A stretch of 6,217 bases of DNA from Arenicella sp. (GTDB taxonomy: Bacteria > Pseudomonadota > Gammaproteobacteria > Arenicellales > Arenicellaceae), in the NCBI GenBank assembly GCA_023299895.1, contig JALZWI010000018.1:1-6217 (forward strand). The letters are read 5' to 3'. Positions 5,269 to 6,217 of this stretch are shown in pieces (within the stretch, counting starts at the first letter, position 1; each line of letters begins with the position of its first letter). A program made the translations under genes and the position numbers. The notes beneath the pieces were generated by a model, which had not been told where the DNA came from, ran no database searches, and worked only from the letters and a program-made list of their open reading frames with translations.

Positions 5269-6217
5269 GTGGCTTTAGAATCAACAACTGATCCAAAACA
5301 ACAATGGCAATTTTGGGTAGATCGTGGTGGCACATTCACCGATGTAGTAGCAGTAACACCCGATGGAAATTTGCTCACTCGAAAACTTTTATCTGAAAAT
5401 CCTGAAGCTTATGAGGATGCTGCGCTGCATGCCATACGGGAATATCTAGGGATAGAAAGTGACCAGCCAATCCCAGCAGATTCTATTCATGTAGTAAAGA
5501 TGGGAACAACGGTAGCAACCAATGCTTTGCTTGAACGCAAAGGCGAACCTACGGTTTTAGCTATCACCGAAGGACTAAACGATTTACTGGAAATCGGGCA
5601 TCAAGCTAGGCCAAAAACATTTGCGTTGAATATTAAAAAACCTGAACTTCTTTACAATGAAGTAATTGGTATAAAAGAACGTGTTCATTCAAATGGAGAG
5701 GTTTCAATTGAAATCGACCTTAATCGTACGCGTAATTCTCTAGCTCAGGTTTATAACAAAGGTTACCGTTCGATCGCTATAGTACTAATGCATGCCTACA
5801 AGTTTCCTGAGCATGAAAAACAAGTTGCCGAGCTTGCAACTCAACTGGGATTTCAACAAATTTCCATGAGTCACGAAGTATCTCCCTTAAGCAAGATCGT
5901 TCCACGTGGTGAAACCACCATTGTCGATGCATATTTAACACCTATATTACGGCGCTACATCGATAGGATTGCAGATGCAATTGGCAGTCAAGATAAACCC
6001 GGTAAGCTTCTCTTTATGCAATCTTCGGGCGGCCTCACTGATTCGAAGAAGTTTCGGGGGCGCGACGCTATTCTCTCTGGACCGGCTGGCGGGATAGTAG
6101 GCGCAACGCATACTGCAAAAATTGCAGGGTTTAATAAAATTATAGGCTTTGATATGGGCGGCACCTCAACGGATGTGTCTCATTTTGCGGGCGAATATGA
6201 AAAGCAAGAGGGGGGTA
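5269..6217 (+). CDS. 5-oxoprolinase (ATP-hydrolysing), N-terminal part, cut by window end
   Basis: This is the first 316 codons or so of a protein whose family is usually about 1,200-1,290 residues. 5-Oxoprolinase uses ATP to open 5-oxo-L-proline (pyroglutamate) to L-glutamate in the cytoplasm. The N terminus has VDRGGTFTDVVAVTPDG at 17-33, the phosphate-binding strand of the hydantoinase/oxoprolinase ATPase fold. MGTTVATNALLERKGE lies at 78-93, ALNIKKPELLYNEV around 122-135, and HEVSPLSKIVPRGETT near 202-217. DAYLTPILRRY follows, with LSGPAGGIVG at 269-278 and a second phosphate motif GFDMGGTSTDVS at 293-304. The layout is the HydA/oxoprolinase N-terminal domain followed by the start of the hydantoinase A domain.

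The D-R-G-G-T form of the first motif and the overall match to eukaryotic OPLAH, as I recall it, favour oxoprolinase over N-methylhydantoinase HyuA, which usually reads D-V-G-G-T. The frame is open throughout. The last residues after GEYEKQ (EGG, over a run of six G) fit the family poorly and may reflect an error at the sequence end. Bacterial versions can be fused or split into A and B subunits. Which applies here lies beyond the window. Confidence 0.92.
   Translation, partial: MALESTTDPKQQWQFWVDRGGTFTDVVAVTPDGNLLTRKLLSENPEAYEDAALHAIREYLGIESDQPIPADSIHVVKMGTTVATNALLERKGEPTVLAITEGLNDLLEIGHQARPKTFALNIKKPELLYNEVIGIKERVHSNGEVSIEIDLNRTRNSLAQVYNKGYRSIAIVLMHAYKFPEHEKQVAELATQLGFQQISMSHEVSPLSKIVPRGETTIVDAYLTPILRRYIDRIADAIGSQDKPGKLLFMQSSGGLTDSKKFRGRDAILSGPAGGIVGATHTAKIAGFNKIIGFDMGGTSTDVSHFAGEYEKQEGG

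Overview
The window looks like a piece of a gammaproteobacterial chromosome. Its base composition is moderately AT-rich. It holds an outer-membrane TonB-dependent receptor, a tRNA-Lys of gammaproteobacterial type (with encoded CCA and a following hairpin-plus-T-run terminator), and genes with ordinary Shine-Dalgarno sites. A marine or free-living heterotroph of the Alteromonas or Cellvibrio kind would fit, but the genus cannot be named from the sequence.

Layout from left to right. Positions 16-103 hold a minus-strand intrinsic terminator and, just upstream of it on that strand, the 3' half of a tRNA-Lys(UUU) gene without its 5' half. This is the usual scar left by a site-specific integration into a tRNA gene. 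Positions 104-869 hold no intact gene. They contain short, broken, protein-like stretches on the minus strand that look like a decayed gene or genes, but I cannot identify them. Positions 870-2276 (minus) encode a glutamate dehydrogenase of the hexameric animal/mitochondrial-like type. Positions 2357-2394 form a strong minus-strand terminator that separates this gene from the next. Positions 2431-5043 (minus) encode an 870-residue TonB-dependent outer-membrane receptor with signal peptide, plug and barrel. Positions 5044-5268 are a divergent AT-rich promoter region with two adjacent inverted repeats. From 5269 to the window end (plus) lies the first quarter of an ATP-dependent 5-oxoprolinase, cut off by the window edge.

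Taken together, the three intact genes suggest a catabolic unit. The receptor may import a substrate, oxoprolinase opens 5-oxoproline (pyroglutamate) to L-glutamate using ATP, and glutamate dehydrogenase deaminates glutamate to 2-oxoglutarate and ammonium, feeding the TCA cycle. The two enzyme functions are well supported. The link to the receptor, and the reading of the cluster as part of a tRNA-integrated island, are inferences from position. I see no CRISPR array, insertion sequence, integrase gene or defence system in the window.
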